The notes under the pieces: generated by a model | What the model was told of the DNA's origin: nothing | The model's database searches: none | The model's input: the letters and a program-made list of their open reading frames with translations, nothing else | Source of the DNA: Sneathiella marina | GTDB lineage: Bacteria; Pseudomonadota; Alphaproteobacteria; Sneathiellales; Sneathiellaceae | DNA length: 64,000 nt | Direction of reading: 5' to 3' | Assembly (NCBI RefSeq): GCF_023746535.1 | Contig: NZ_CP098747.1 | Location: 1,060,364-1,124,363, forward strand | Made by a program: the position numbers and the translations under genes | In this document: positions 36,225-44,744 of the stretch, piece after piece | How the letters are laid out: each line of letters opens with the position of its first letter | How positions within the stretch are numbered: position 1 is the stretch's first letter

Positions 36225-37115
36225 TTAAAAAGCAGATTCGGCGACTTTTTGAATTAGGAAGTCCCTGAAAATTGTAACACGCTTGGATTTTCGTAATTCT
36301 TCTGGGTAAACATAATAACTGTCGAAGGAAGGGCCGCCCATATCTGGAAGAATACGGACTACATTGCTATGTCCCTGGACGATGTAATCGGGCAAGCTGG
36401 CGATGCCGAGGCCACTTTGGACAGCCAACAACAATCCATATACATTATTGACCTTGAAGACCGGCACTATTTCCTTTCCAAGTTCGGAAAGCTCTTTCAT
36501 CACCCAATTGACATTGGCAATATTTGTCGGTGCCTCATCGCCGTAAACGATAAGGTTGAAATCAATAACATCTTCAATGGTCGACGGTGTCCCATGTTTT
36601 TTCAAAAAATCAGGGGAGGCGTATAAGTGGTGATTGACCGTCATTAGTTTGCGCTGAATAAGATCAGGTTGCACGGGTGCCCTTAATCTGATGGCAATAT
36701 CTGCTTCGCGCATCCCAAGATCGAGTTCCCGATCGGCCAGAATTAGGTTTACGGTAATTTCAGGATATAGTTCGATAAACTCACGAATGCGGGGTGTGAG
36801 CCAGTTCGCTCCGAGGCCAACTGTTGCCGTAACTCGGATCTCACCAGACGGTTTTTCCCGCGCGTCCATCAGCTGCGCTTCAGTCATTGCGAGTTTGGCA
36901 AAAACATCATGCGCCGTCCGAAATAGCAATTCTCCTTGTTCCGTCAACAGAAGGCCGCGGGCATGACGATGGAAGAGGGCAACCTTCAGGCTGTCTTCGA
37001 GTGCACTAATCTGTCGGCTAACAGCAGATTGGCTTAAATGCAGGGTTTCACCGGCGTGAGTAAAACTACCCGCTTCGGCTACGGCATGAAAAACGCGAAG
37101 TTTATCCCAGTCCAT
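36225..37115 (-). CDS. LysR-family transcriptional regulator upstream of trxB
   Basis: The 296-residue protein has an N-terminal helix-turn-helix (MDWDKLRVFHAVAEAGSFTHAGETLHLSQSAVSRQISALED, about residues 1-41) and a LysR effector domain (VTATVGLGANWLTPRIREFIELYPEITVNL, LDLGMREADIAIRLRAP). A GTG at 37145 is in frame, but the ATG at 37115 begins the canonical MDWDKLRVF start. It is oriented away from trxB's downstream end and next to the sRNA cluster, which lies on the same strand behind it. Confidence 0.9.
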   Translation of the reverse strand: MDWDKLRVFHAVAEAGSFTHAGETLHLSQSAVSRQISALEDSLKVALFHRHARGLLLTEQGELLFRTAHDVFAKLAMTEAQLMDAREKPSGEIRVTATVGLGANWLTPRIREFIELYPEITVNLILADRELDLGMREADIAIRLRAPVQPDLIQRKLMTVNHHLYASPDFLKKHGTPSTIEDVIDFNLIVYGDEAPTNIANVNWVMKELSELGKEIVPVFKVNNVYGLLLAVQSGLGIASLPDYIVQGHSNVVRILPDMGGPSFDSYYVYPEELRKSKRVTIFRDFLIQKVAESAF

Positions 37116-37245
37116 CTTGATGTCCAGATTACAGGTTAAGGGCACCCAGGAATACTGGGACTAACCTTTTCTTATTATAAAGTCAGATTACCCGATAATT
37201 TGCATCGAAGACAAGGTTGTCTCGCAATATTTCGGTTATCCTGGC

Positions 37246-38217
37246 TTACTCAGCAGCTTCCTTAGATGTAGAGCTTTCATTAGCCGCAATAAATTTTTCG
37301 GCTTCAAGGGCGGCCATGCATCCGGTACCCGCTGCAGTAACAGCTTGGCGGTAAATTTTGTCCTGCACATCGCCACAGGCAAAAATGCCGGGAATATTGG
37401 TTGCTGTCGAATCAGGAGCTGTAATCAAATATCCCTCGTCATCCATTTCCAATTTTTCTTTAAACAGCTCTGTATTCGGGCTATGACCAATAGCGATAAA
37501 TACCCCATGAACTGACACATCTTGTGTCTCATTCGTATGAACATGGCGAATTCTGGCTGCAGTTACACCAAAGGGATCTGCTTCACCGATAATTTCTTCC
37601 AGAACATGATCCCAGATTATCTCAATTTTCGGATTTTTCTTAAGCCGTTCGATCAGGATTTTTTCCGCCCGCAAGGAATCGCGCCGATGAACCAGGGTCA
37701 CCTTGTCCGCATGATTTGTCAGGTAAATTGCTTCCTCAACGGCTGTGTTTCCTCCGCCGATTACCATGACTTCCTTTCCACGATAGAAAAACCCATCACA
37801 TGTCGCACAGGCGGAAACACCAAAACCCATATATTTTTCTTCAGAAGGAAGGCCCAGCCATTTTGCCGCCGCGCCGGTCGCAATGACGACGGTTTCCGCA
37901 ATATATTTTGTCCCAGAGTCTGCTGTAGCGACAAACGGGCGTTGGCTTGTGTCCAGGTCTGTGATGTAGTCATTGAAAATTCTTGTTCCGACATTCTTAG
38001 CCTGAGCTTCCATTTGTTCCATTAGCCATGGGCCCTGGATTGGCTCTGCAAATCCAGGGTAGTTTTCGACATCTGTTGTAATGGTCAATTGTCCACCTGG
38101 CTGCAATCCATGAACGAGAATCGGGTCCAAAGAGGCACGTGCCGCATAAACTGCAGCGGTATCGCCCGCTGGACCAGAGCCAATTATTAAAACATCAGTA
38201 TTGTGGATTTCAGCCAT
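37246..38217 (-). CDS. trxB: Thioredoxin-disulfide reductase
   Basis: TrxB reduces thioredoxin with NADPH. The 323-residue flavoprotein has the FAD motif IIGSGPAGDTAAVYAARA, the redox-active CATC (Cys137 and Cys140 in SACATCDGFFYRG), the NADPH motif MVIGGGNTAVEEA and the late FACGDVQDKIYRQAVTAAGTG. It is followed by the LysR gene on the same strand with a gap of about 130 bases. Confidence 0.97.
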   Translation of the reverse strand: MAEIHNTDVLIIGSGPAGDTAAVYAARASLDPILVHGLQPGGQLTITTDVENYPGFAEPIQGPWLMEQMEAQAKNVGTRIFNDYITDLDTSQRPFVATADSGTKYIAETVVIATGAAAKWLGLPSEEKYMGFGVSACATCDGFFYRGKEVMVIGGGNTAVEEAIYLTNHADKVTLVHRRDSLRAEKILIERLKKNPKIEIIWDHVLEEIIGEADPFGVTAARIRHVHTNETQDVSVHGVFIAIGHSPNTELFKEKLEMDDEGYLITAPDSTATNIPGIFACGDVQDKIYRQAVTAAGTGCMAALEAEKFIAANESSTSKEAAE

Positions 38218-38329
38218 GCGGTTCTCCGGCGCTCAAAAAGCAGATTCTAAAATGCAATATCAGATTATGTATAATGTGCGGCGAGGGCATGCAAGTGGGC
38301 GTATCGGTTTTGCGACCCAGATCACAAAA

Positions 38330-39307
38330 TTATGTGCGTTTGGATAAGATTTTAAGAACTTCAGAGGCAATTCTCTTCGTTTCAAGCAATGGTGTGGAAG
38401 ACCATTGCTCCAATTTGCCAGTAAAGGGGCGTGTATAACCCATGTCCTGCATTCTTTGGTGAAAATGCTTGAACTTTTGATTCCCGCCGGATAATTCAAA
38501 TATATAAACCGGTTTCCCCATAGAGCTCGCCTCACAAACCATATTAATGGAATCGGCTGTTACCACGATTGCGGATGCCAGATCGAGAAATCCAAAGTAA
38601 GGGTTTTCTCCTTGCCCTTTCCATATTTGATGAGGAAGTTTAGCAAGAGCTTCGGCTAATATGGTTTCGTTTTCATGCCCGGTTCGTCGCGATGTTGTTA
38701 CCAGAAAACTGCAGCCGGTTTGATCGTGTAAAGACGCTAAATCCTTGGCAAGGTTCGACATGACAGCCGGTGTCAGGTCATAGCACTTGTTGCTGCCGCC
38801 TACCAAGACCGTGACAATGGGTCGTGGGAGAGTCTCAATCGATGATCTTAATCTATCTCCTTCTGCTTTTAAAAGTTCAGGAGTGATCCGTCCCAAAGCC
38901 CCTTCGGCAACCAATACGTTCGGGCCGCGAAGTTTGTCATGTTCCGGAACGATGACGAGGTCAAAATTCGCAGAGTTTGTATTTGGTGTCTGGATATGGA
39001 TGGTGAATGTTTTTTGGCCACTTGCTTTTTTAATAGCCATATTGATCGGTATTGAATGTCGCCCACAGGTTATGAGAATATCTGGCCAGGGTGCATTGAT
39101 CGGATCACTTTCCGGCTTAAGTTGAGATAACGGTGATATCCAAAGGGCCGGGGGAAACCAACGCCAGGGTTTCTTCGTCTGAATACGTTTTACAACGTAT
39201 TCCAACCCTAGCGCCTCTGCCAATCCAATGCATTGGACTTCCATGCCGGCGCTTCCGTCGGTCATGACCCAACATGTCATATTTTTCTTCTTTTCGTTCA
39301 CATTCAT
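38330..39307 (-). CDS. Mitochondrial-fission ELM1-like protein (DUF1022)
   Basis: The 325-residue product has the ELM1/DUF1022 segments: WVMTDGSAGMEVQCIGLAEALG at the start, PDILITCGRHSIPINMAIKKA, TIHIQTPN, VIVPEHDKLRGPNVLVAEGAL, VGGSNKCYDL and SFLVTTSRRTGHENE. A late VTADSINMVCEASSMGKPVYIFEL looks like a glycosyltransferase-B-type donor site, so a sugar-transferase-like fold is possible. The role in bacteria is unknown. Start at 39307 or at Met10 is uncertain. Divergent from an Lrp-family gene. Confidence 0.88.
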   Translation of the reverse strand: MNVNEKKKNMTCWVMTDGSAGMEVQCIGLAEALGLEYVVKRIQTKKPWRWFPPALWISPLSQLKPESDPINAPWPDILITCGRHSIPINMAIKKASGQKTFTIHIQTPNTNSANFDLVIVPEHDKLRGPNVLVAEGALGRITPELLKAEGDRLRSSIETLPRPIVTVLVGGSNKCYDLTPAVMSNLAKDLASLHDQTGCSFLVTTSRRTGHENETILAEALAKLPHQIWKGQGENPYFGFLDLASAIVVTADSINMVCEASSMGKPVYIFELSGGNQKFKHFHQRMQDMGYTRPFTGKLEQWSSTPLLETKRIASEVLKILSKRT

Positions 39308-39449
39308 TTCCCTGCTTTAAGCGGTCCCTTTCCCATAGGTCAAGTCCTAAGCCGTAAATTTGATAATTTGGCATATTCCCTGCTTCTATCTCTTGGCGGA
39401 ATGCAATCCTTGTAATAATATTGCGCACAACTGACAGCCGGAGGAAATA

Positions 39450-39944
39450 ATGCAACGTGTTAAACTAGACGAAATAGATCGCCGTATTCTGCACGATTTG
39501 CAGGAAAATGGCCGAATTACTAATGTTGAACTGGCAAAAAATGCTGGTATATCGGCCCCTCCCTGTTTACGGCGCGTGCGAGCCCTGGAGGAAACGGGCT
39601 TTATTCAAGGATACCATGCTCAGTTAAACTCTGAGAATCTTGGATTTGGCGTAACGGTCTTCGCATTGGTGGGCTTGCAAAGTCAGGCCGAGGTTGATTT
39701 GTCCGCATTCGAAGAAAGGGTAACGGCATGGCCGTTGGTGCGGGAATGTTACATGCTAGCCGGTGAAAATGACTTTATATTAAAAGTTGTTGCGAAAGAC
39801 TGGGATACCTATCAGCATTTTTTAACCCACGAATTAACAGCTGCACCAAATGTTGCTCATGTAAAAACCTCGCTTGGTATTCGTGTTTCCAAATATTTGC
39901 CGGGTGTTCCGGTTGAAACAAATGTTGGCATTGACGAAACGTAA
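39450..39944 (+). CDS. Lrp/AsnC-family regulator
   Basis: The 164-residue protein has the Lrp helix-turn-helix (LDEIDRRILHDLQENGRITNVELAKNAGISAPPCLRRVRALEE, about residues 3-45) and the RAM ligand-binding domain (FGVTVFALVGLQSQ, VRECYMLAGENDFILKVVAKDWDTYQHF). Such regulators sense amino acids. It is divergent from the ELM1-like gene and 54 bases upstream of an acyl-CoA ligase. Confidence 0.94.
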   Translation: MQRVKLDEIDRRILHDLQENGRITNVELAKNAGISAPPCLRRVRALEETGFIQGYHAQLNSENLGFGVTVFALVGLQSQAEVDLSAFEERVTAWPLVRECYMLAGENDFILKVVAKDWDTYQHFLTHELTAAPNVAHVKTSLGIRVSKYLPGVPVETNVGIDET

Positions 39945-39998
39945 CCAAACGCAGTGTAAAAAAGTAAAATTATCTAGATACCATGTGGGAGACAACAA

Positions 39999-41624
39999 AT
40001 GGCCGCGAATCCGTTCGAAACCAATCTTGATATGAATGCAGCGAACTTTGAACCCCTGTCACCGCTGACTTTCATCGAACGCTCGGCTGAAGTATACCCT
40101 GATAAAACAGCAGTAATACACGGTGACTGGTCCTATACCTACCGGGAGTTCTATGCCAGAACACGGCGGCTGGCGAGTGCCCTCAAAAATAGAGGAATTG
40201 GTATAGGTGACACTGTCTCGGTGATTGCACCTAATATACCGGCTCTGTTGGAAAGTCATTTCGGGATCCCGATGATTGGTGCAGTTTTGAATGCACTTAA
40301 TACACGGCTTGATGCAGCAGCCCTTGCTTTTATTCTCGACCATGCCGACTGCAAACTTTTAATCACAGACCGATCTTTCTCTTCTCTCATTTCTGAAGCA
40401 TTGTCTATATGTGCAGTAAATCCAATTGTAATTGATATTGATGACCCATTGGCCGATTCGGGTGTGCTGGTGGGTGAAATGGATTACGAAACCTTCCTTG
40501 CCTCAGGCGATCCGGATTTCATATGGCACGCGCCGAAAGATGAATGGCAAGCCCTGTCGTTAAATTACACATCGGGAACTACCGGGGATCCAAAGGGTGT
40601 CGTTTATCATCATCGTGGCGCCTATCTGGCGGCGACAGGGTCCGCGATGACGTGGAACCTGCCCAAATCAGCGACCTACCTGTGGACGTTACCGATGTTC
40701 CATTGCAATGGCTGGTGCTTTCCCTGGACCGTTACGGCTGTAGGCGGCACGCATGTTTGTTTGCGTAATGTTGAAGCCACCGCAATCTATGATCAGATGC
40801 AGAAGCATGGTGTAGATTATATGTGCGGAGCGCCCATTGTTCTTTCAATGATGATCAATACAACGGACGAGAATAAGGCAAAGGCACCCAAGGGCGTTAA
40901 AGCGATGGTCGCAGGTGCGCCACCTCCTGCCGCGGTGCTTGCCCAAATTGATGCTATGGGGTTTGACGTTACCCACGTATATGGCCTGACTGAAACCTAC
41001 GGGCCCGCTGTCTATTGTGATTGGAACCCTGAATGGAACGATAAGCCTAAGGACGAACGGGCAGCGTTGAAGGCACGCCAGGGAGTTCGATATCATGCAC
41101 TTGCTGAGCTAGATATAATGGACCCGGAAACGATGACACCTGTTCCATGGGATGGTCAAACCATGGGTGAGGTGATGTTACGGGGAAATCTCATAATGAA
41201 GGGGTATTTAAAAAACGCCAAAACAACGGATGCATCATTCGAAAGTGGCTGGTTCCATTCTGGCGATCTGGGTGTCATTCATGAAGATGGATATATTGAG
41301 CTGAGAGACCGTTCGAAAGATATTATAATATCTGGCGGCGAGAATATTTCGACTATTGAAGTTGAAAATGTCCTTTACAAGCATCCGGAAATTCTGGAAG
41401 CCGCCGTAGTTGCGCGCCCAGATGAAAAATGGGGCGAGACACCGTGCGCCTTTGTGACGCCAAGAGACGGCAAATCCCCTACTTCATCTGAAATTATAGC
41501 TTTTTGCAGAGACAATCTTGCACATTTCAAGTGCCCCAAAACTGTTATATTTGCTGAATTACCTAAAACGTCGACAGGGAAGGTGCAAAAATTCGTTCTC
41601 CGCGAAACAGCCAGAAACCTGTAG
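39999..41624 (+). CDS. Acyl-CoA synthetase (AMP-forming), medium-chain or DmdB-like
   Basis: The 541-residue ANL-family enzyme has the AMP-binding P-loop LNYTSGTTGDPKGVVYHHRG, the A5 motif VYGLTETYGP, the A8 hinge ELRDRSKDIIISGGENIS, and a C-terminal Lys in LPKTSTGKVQKFVLR. The WLFHCNGWCFPWTV-like motif (here MFHCNGWCFPWTVTAVGG) is typical of fatty acid or 3-methylmercaptopropionate CoA ligases. Substrate is not resolved. Confidence 0.93.
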   Translation: MAANPFETNLDMNAANFEPLSPLTFIERSAEVYPDKTAVIHGDWSYTYREFYARTRRLASALKNRGIGIGDTVSVIAPNIPALLESHFGIPMIGAVLNALNTRLDAAALAFILDHADCKLLITDRSFSSLISEALSICAVNPIVIDIDDPLADSGVLVGEMDYETFLASGDPDFIWHAPKDEWQALSLNYTSGTTGDPKGVVYHHRGAYLAATGSAMTWNLPKSATYLWTLPMFHCNGWCFPWTVTAVGGTHVCLRNVEATAIYDQMQKHGVDYMCGAPIVLSMMINTTDENKAKAPKGVKAMVAGAPPPAAVLAQIDAMGFDVTHVYGLTETYGPAVYCDWNPEWNDKPKDERAALKARQGVRYHALAELDIMDPETMTPVPWDGQTMGEVMLRGNLIMKGYLKNAKTTDASFESGWFHSGDLGVIHEDGYIELRDRSKDIIISGGENISTIEVENVLYKHPEILEAAVVARPDEKWGETPCAFVTPRDGKSPTSSEIIAFCRDNLAHFKCPKTVIFAELPKTSTGKVQKFVLRETARNL

Positions 41625-41689
41625 TTATCAAAAAATTAACCAAGTTCTGAGTATTGTCTACATCCAAATTTACTTCGGAGGATGCGGCC

Positions 41690-41959
41690 TTGACCCAGTA
41701 CCTTGTTACGGAAGAAAATCCAGCTGGTAAAAAGCTGGAAGACGTTTTGGCGATGGTGCGAAACGATATTTTGGAGCGCTGCCTGTTGATCACAGATGAT
41801 CCGCGTGCTGAAGCTAAATCTGTTCTTGCAAACAATATGCGTATACTCAATTTGCTGACCAACGCTATCGAGCTTGCCGAAGACAGTACGACTACTCTGG
41901 ATAAGGCATTTGGTCCCAGTCAGGCTGGAAAAGGAGGCCCTCCGCGTATTGGTCACTGA
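41690..41959 (+). CDS. Small protein of unknown function with TTG start
   Basis: The frame opens at 41654, but the TTG at 41690 lies seven bases after a strong GGAGGA ribosome-binding site and gives an 89-residue protein (MTQYLVTEENPAGKKLEDV...). It is mainly helical: LEDVLAMVRNDILERCLLITDD and ANNMRILNLLTNAIELAED, with a Gly/Pro end. I do not recognise the family. It follows the acyl-CoA ligase by 65 bases and is closed by an intrinsic terminator, so it may be its distal partner. Confidence 0.65.
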   Translation: MTQYLVTEENPAGKKLEDVLAMVRNDILERCLLITDDPRAEAKSVLANNMRILNLLTNAIELAEDSTTTLDKAFGPSQAGKGGPPRIGH

Positions 41960-42005
41960 TGTGCTAGGATGAAAATCAAAGTTAGGTTAAAAACCCTAAA
42001 TTATT

Positions 42006-42040
42006 GAGGGGGCTGCCATTTACGGCGCCCCCTCTTTTAT
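42006..42040 (+). terminator. Intrinsic terminator after the small protein
   Basis: GAGGGGGC (42006-42013) and GCCCCCTC (42027-42034) form an 8-bp stem, followed by TTTTATTT. It ends the acyl-CoA ligase transcript and faces the oppositely oriented sRNA copy D. Confidence 0.85.
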
Positions 42041-42159
42041 TTGCCTCTACCTGTCAGACTTGTTCTGAACGCGGAATTAAAACGCTGAATGGGAATGAGA
42101 GTCAAGAGACTCTGTCACAAATACGTCAAAAAATATTCTTTTTTAGTCGTAGGCGGGTC

Positions 42160-42273
42160 AAAAAAAGAGCCGCCTATGAAAGGCGGCCCAAGTCAACAGG
42201 GAGGCGTCATAAGGACTGGAATTGGGATTCCAATCCATGTAATCCGTATCGGACTACATCTTTCAATGTAGCG
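42160..42273 (-). ncRNA. Putative anti-Shine-Dalgarno sRNA, copy D
   Basis: The minus strand shows a candidate promoter (TTGCGT, 17 bases, TTTAAT) directly before a 5' hairpin CUACAU-UGAAAG-AUGUAG. A 10-bp stem GGAUUGGAAU-CCCA-AUUCCAGUCC follows, then GCCUCCCUGUUGACUU, and a terminator GCCGCCUUUCAUAGGCGGC with seven U. It shares the tail and terminator design of copies A-C but lacks the loop-borne CCUCCC. About 114 nt; the ends are approximate. Confidence 0.62.
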
Positions 42274-42399
42274 AAAATTTATTAAATTACAATTAACGAA
42301 TACACGCAAATGGATTTATCGTGACCACTTATGGTCATTTTTTCGACATGATTCGGACGGAGTTTTAAGTGTGCGAATGATTTAGAAAATCATATTGTC

Positions 42400-42582
42400 C
42401 TATTTTTTGAAAAAGCTATCGGCGGTGTCCTGGGCGGCCAGTTTCTTTTTAATAATCAATTTGACCTTTTCGATCTCAGTGGTCATATCTGCAATATACT
42501 CATGCAGGTCGTCAATCGACATAGTGTCAAAATTGACGTTTGAAGACAGACTTTGTGAAGATTCTTCATCGTTACTTGTCAT
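42400..42582 (-). CDS. DUF1192 family small protein
   Basis: The 60-residue protein (from the ATG at 42582 with GAGGA about nine bases upstream) has the DUF1192 signature NFDTMSIDDLHEYIADMTTEIEKVKLIIKKKLAAQDTADSFF (about residues 17-58). The family is small, helical and confined mainly to alphaproteobacteria; function unknown. It is divergent from the quinone oxidoreductase, the usual alphaproteobacterial neighbour. Confidence 0.85.
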   Translation of the reverse strand: MTSNDEESSQSLSSNVNFDTMSIDDLHEYIADMTTEIEKVKLIIKKKLAAQDTADSFFKK

Positions 42583-42686
42583 CGCAGTTATCCTCAATAT
42601 GCTATGCGTCACGGGCGTCAGTATAAACCTGCAAATATACTAACTTGCTGCTTTGCATGCGGACAAATAAAAAGTCGGAGAAAAAA

Positions 42687-43685
42687 ATGATCACGTTGCC
42701 TACAACTATGACAGCGATTGAAATTAAAGAATTTGGGGGCCCGGAAGGATTAGTACCAACAAACCGTCCTGTACCGTCCCCAGGGCATGATGATGTTTTA
42801 GTGAAGGTTGTCGCCGCCGGAGTTAATCGCCCAGATGTATTGCAACGGATGGGGGGGTATGCGCCGCCGCCAGGAGCTTCCGATATACCGGGATTGGAAA
42901 TATCTGGCACCGTTGCAGCTGTTGGCTCTGGCGTCACCCGATTTAAAGTTGGGGATAGTTTATGCGCGTTGGTTGCCGGTGGTGGCTACGCTGAATATTG
43001 TATCGCGCCGGAAGCCCAATGTCTGGACGTGCCTTCGGGTTACGACCTCGTACGTGCTGCCGCAATCCCAGAAACATATTTTACGGTATGGACAAATGTA
43101 TTTGATCGGGGCCGACTTAAAGGTGGAGAGACTTTTTTGGTTCATGGTGGCGCTAGCGGCATTGGAACAACTGCCATTCAACTCGCGAAGTCCTTTGGTG
43201 CGCGAGTTTTCACAACGGCTTCAACAGACGCTAAATGCCGTGAAGTTGAAGCCTTGGGTGCGGAGCGAGGCATCAATTACAATGACGAGGATTTTGTAAA
43301 AATTGTTAAGGAGTTGACCGACGGACGTGGTGTTGACCTCATTCTGGATATGGTGGGCGGTGATTACATTCAACGAAATATATCAGCCCTTGCCGTAGAA
43401 GGCCGGCTTGTGTATATCGCTTTTTTAGGCGGCGCAGCGGCGGAAGTTAATTTTGCTCCAGTTATGATGAAACGCCTGACGATAACAGGCTCGACTTTGC
43501 GGCCGCAGTCCATTCAGGCGAAATCTGAAATTGGCGCGGCATTGGAAGAGAAGGTTTGGCCGTTACTTGCAGCCGGATCAATTGGTCCGGTCATGGATAG
43601 CGTGTTTCCTCTAAAAGAAGCCGCTGCAGCACATAAACGGATTGACGATTCCTCGCATATTGGGAAAATCGTCCTTGAGGTTTGA
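42687..43685 (+). CDS. NAD(P)H quinone oxidoreductase, PIG3/QOR type
   Basis: The 332-residue medium-chain dehydrogenase starts at the ATG at 42687 (CGGAG six bases upstream), although the open frame extends to 42645. It has MTAIEIKEFGGPEGL, VAAGVNRPDVLQRMGGYAPPPGASDIPGLEISG (about residues 43-75), the NADPH-binding VHGGASGIGTTAIQLAKSFGARVFTT, and a late SVFPLKEAAAAHKRIDDSSHIGKIVL. No zinc ligands are evident, as in QOR/PIG3. Divergent from DUF1192. Confidence 0.93.
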   Translation: MITLPTTMTAIEIKEFGGPEGLVPTNRPVPSPGHDDVLVKVVAAGVNRPDVLQRMGGYAPPPGASDIPGLEISGTVAAVGSGVTRFKVGDSLCALVAGGGYAEYCIAPEAQCLDVPSGYDLVRAAAIPETYFTVWTNVFDRGRLKGGETFLVHGGASGIGTTAIQLAKSFGARVFTTASTDAKCREVEALGAERGINYNDEDFVKIVKELTDGRGVDLILDMVGGDYIQRNISALAVEGRLVYIAFLGGAAAEVNFAPVMMKRLTITGSTLRPQSIQAKSEIGAALEEKVWPLLAAGSIGPVMDSVFPLKEAAAAHKRIDDSSHIGKIVLEV

Positions 43686-43813
43686 TTTAAACGCTTGCTT
43701 GACGAAGATATTGGCGTATACGGCCTAGACTTTAGGGGTGATATCCGCCATATACAGTGAAGAAATAGCAGTAGGCCCCTCTCTCGCTGGGAAGGGCCAC
43801 ATAAGGAGATATT

Positions 43814-44578
43814 ATGGTTACGCCATTATTGCCAAAGGCAACGGCTGTTTGGTTAGTTGATAATACAGCTTTGTCATTTGCACAAATTGGCGATTTCTGC
43901 GGTTTGCATTCACTTGAAATCCAAGGAATTGCGGATGGTGAAGTCGCTATTGGTATTGTTGGGCAGGATCCGACTGCAAGCGGCCAACTCACGCAAGAAG
44001 AACTGGACCGTTGTCAGAATGACCCTACTGCGCGTCTTGAGCTGAGTAAACCTGCCGGTGATGTGCCGCAACCACGGCGACGCGGTGGTCGCTATACACC
44101 TGTTTCTCGACGTGGAGATCGGCCGGATGCAATTTCCTGGTTGGTTAAGTTTCATCCAGAGCTTACAGATGCGCAAATATCCAAGTTGATTGGAACCACA
44201 AAAACAACCATTACTGCAATTCGGGATAAAACTCATTGGAATACGCAAAATATTCGGCCACGAGATCCCGTAAGTGTTGGTATCTGCACACAGCTTGAAT
44301 TGGATGAAGCCGTTAAGAAATCGGCGCATCGGCGGACCGACGAGGACCGGGGTAAATTGATGGAAGAAGTCGCTGCTGCGGTCGCTGCTGAAGCTGCCGC
44401 GGTGCCACTAACTCCTTACGAGCTTAAAAAACAGCAGGCCCAAAAAGAAGAAGCCTACGATCCGATGGCTGAAGCGGAGGCCGTCTTTGGAAAGACCGAT
44501 GCAAGTACGGAAAAACAAGATGAGGCGGCTAAAATTGCCAAAAGCTTTGACGATATTTTCAAGCCTTCGTCTAGCTAG
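43814..44578 (+). CDS. DUF1013 (TrcR-like) cell-cycle/RNA polymerase-associated protein
   Basis: The 254-residue protein matches DUF1013: MVTPLLPKATAVWLVDNTALSFAQIGDFCGLHSLEIQGIADGEVA (about residues 1-45), LVKFHPELTDAQISKLIGTTKTTITAIRDKTHWNTQNI and RDPVSVGICTQLELDEAV. The Caulobacter member, TrcR, associates with RNA polymerase. A helix-turn-helix-like DNA-binding section is likely in ISKLIGTTKTTITAIRDK. A good ribosome-binding site (AAGGAG) precedes the start. An intrinsic terminator follows. Confidence 0.92.
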   Translation: MVTPLLPKATAVWLVDNTALSFAQIGDFCGLHSLEIQGIADGEVAIGIVGQDPTASGQLTQEELDRCQNDPTARLELSKPAGDVPQPRRRGGRYTPVSRRGDRPDAISWLVKFHPELTDAQISKLIGTTKTTITAIRDKTHWNTQNIRPRDPVSVGICTQLELDEAVKKSAHRRTDEDRGKLMEEVAAAVAAEAAAVPLTPYELKKQQAQKEEAYDPMAEAEAVFGKTDASTEKQDEAAKIAKSFDDIFKPSSS

Positions 44579-44603
44579 CTGATAGAGTATATATCCGATA
44601 ACA

Positions 44604-44632
44604 AACCGCGAGATTTTTCTCGCGGTTTTGTT
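44604..44632 (+). terminator. Intrinsic terminator after the DUF1013 gene
   Basis: AACCGCGAG and CTCGCGGTT form a perfect 9-bp stem with an ATTTTT loop, followed by TTGTTTTG. Confidence 0.9.
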
Positions 44633-44744
44633 TTGTATCAATGAAATTGATCGATTTTTGTATCTAATAATGGTCTCTATTGACTTTGAACGGTAACCGT
44701 TGTTTTTCTAGGGACAAACTAAGAATAGATTCAGGGAGTAACCT

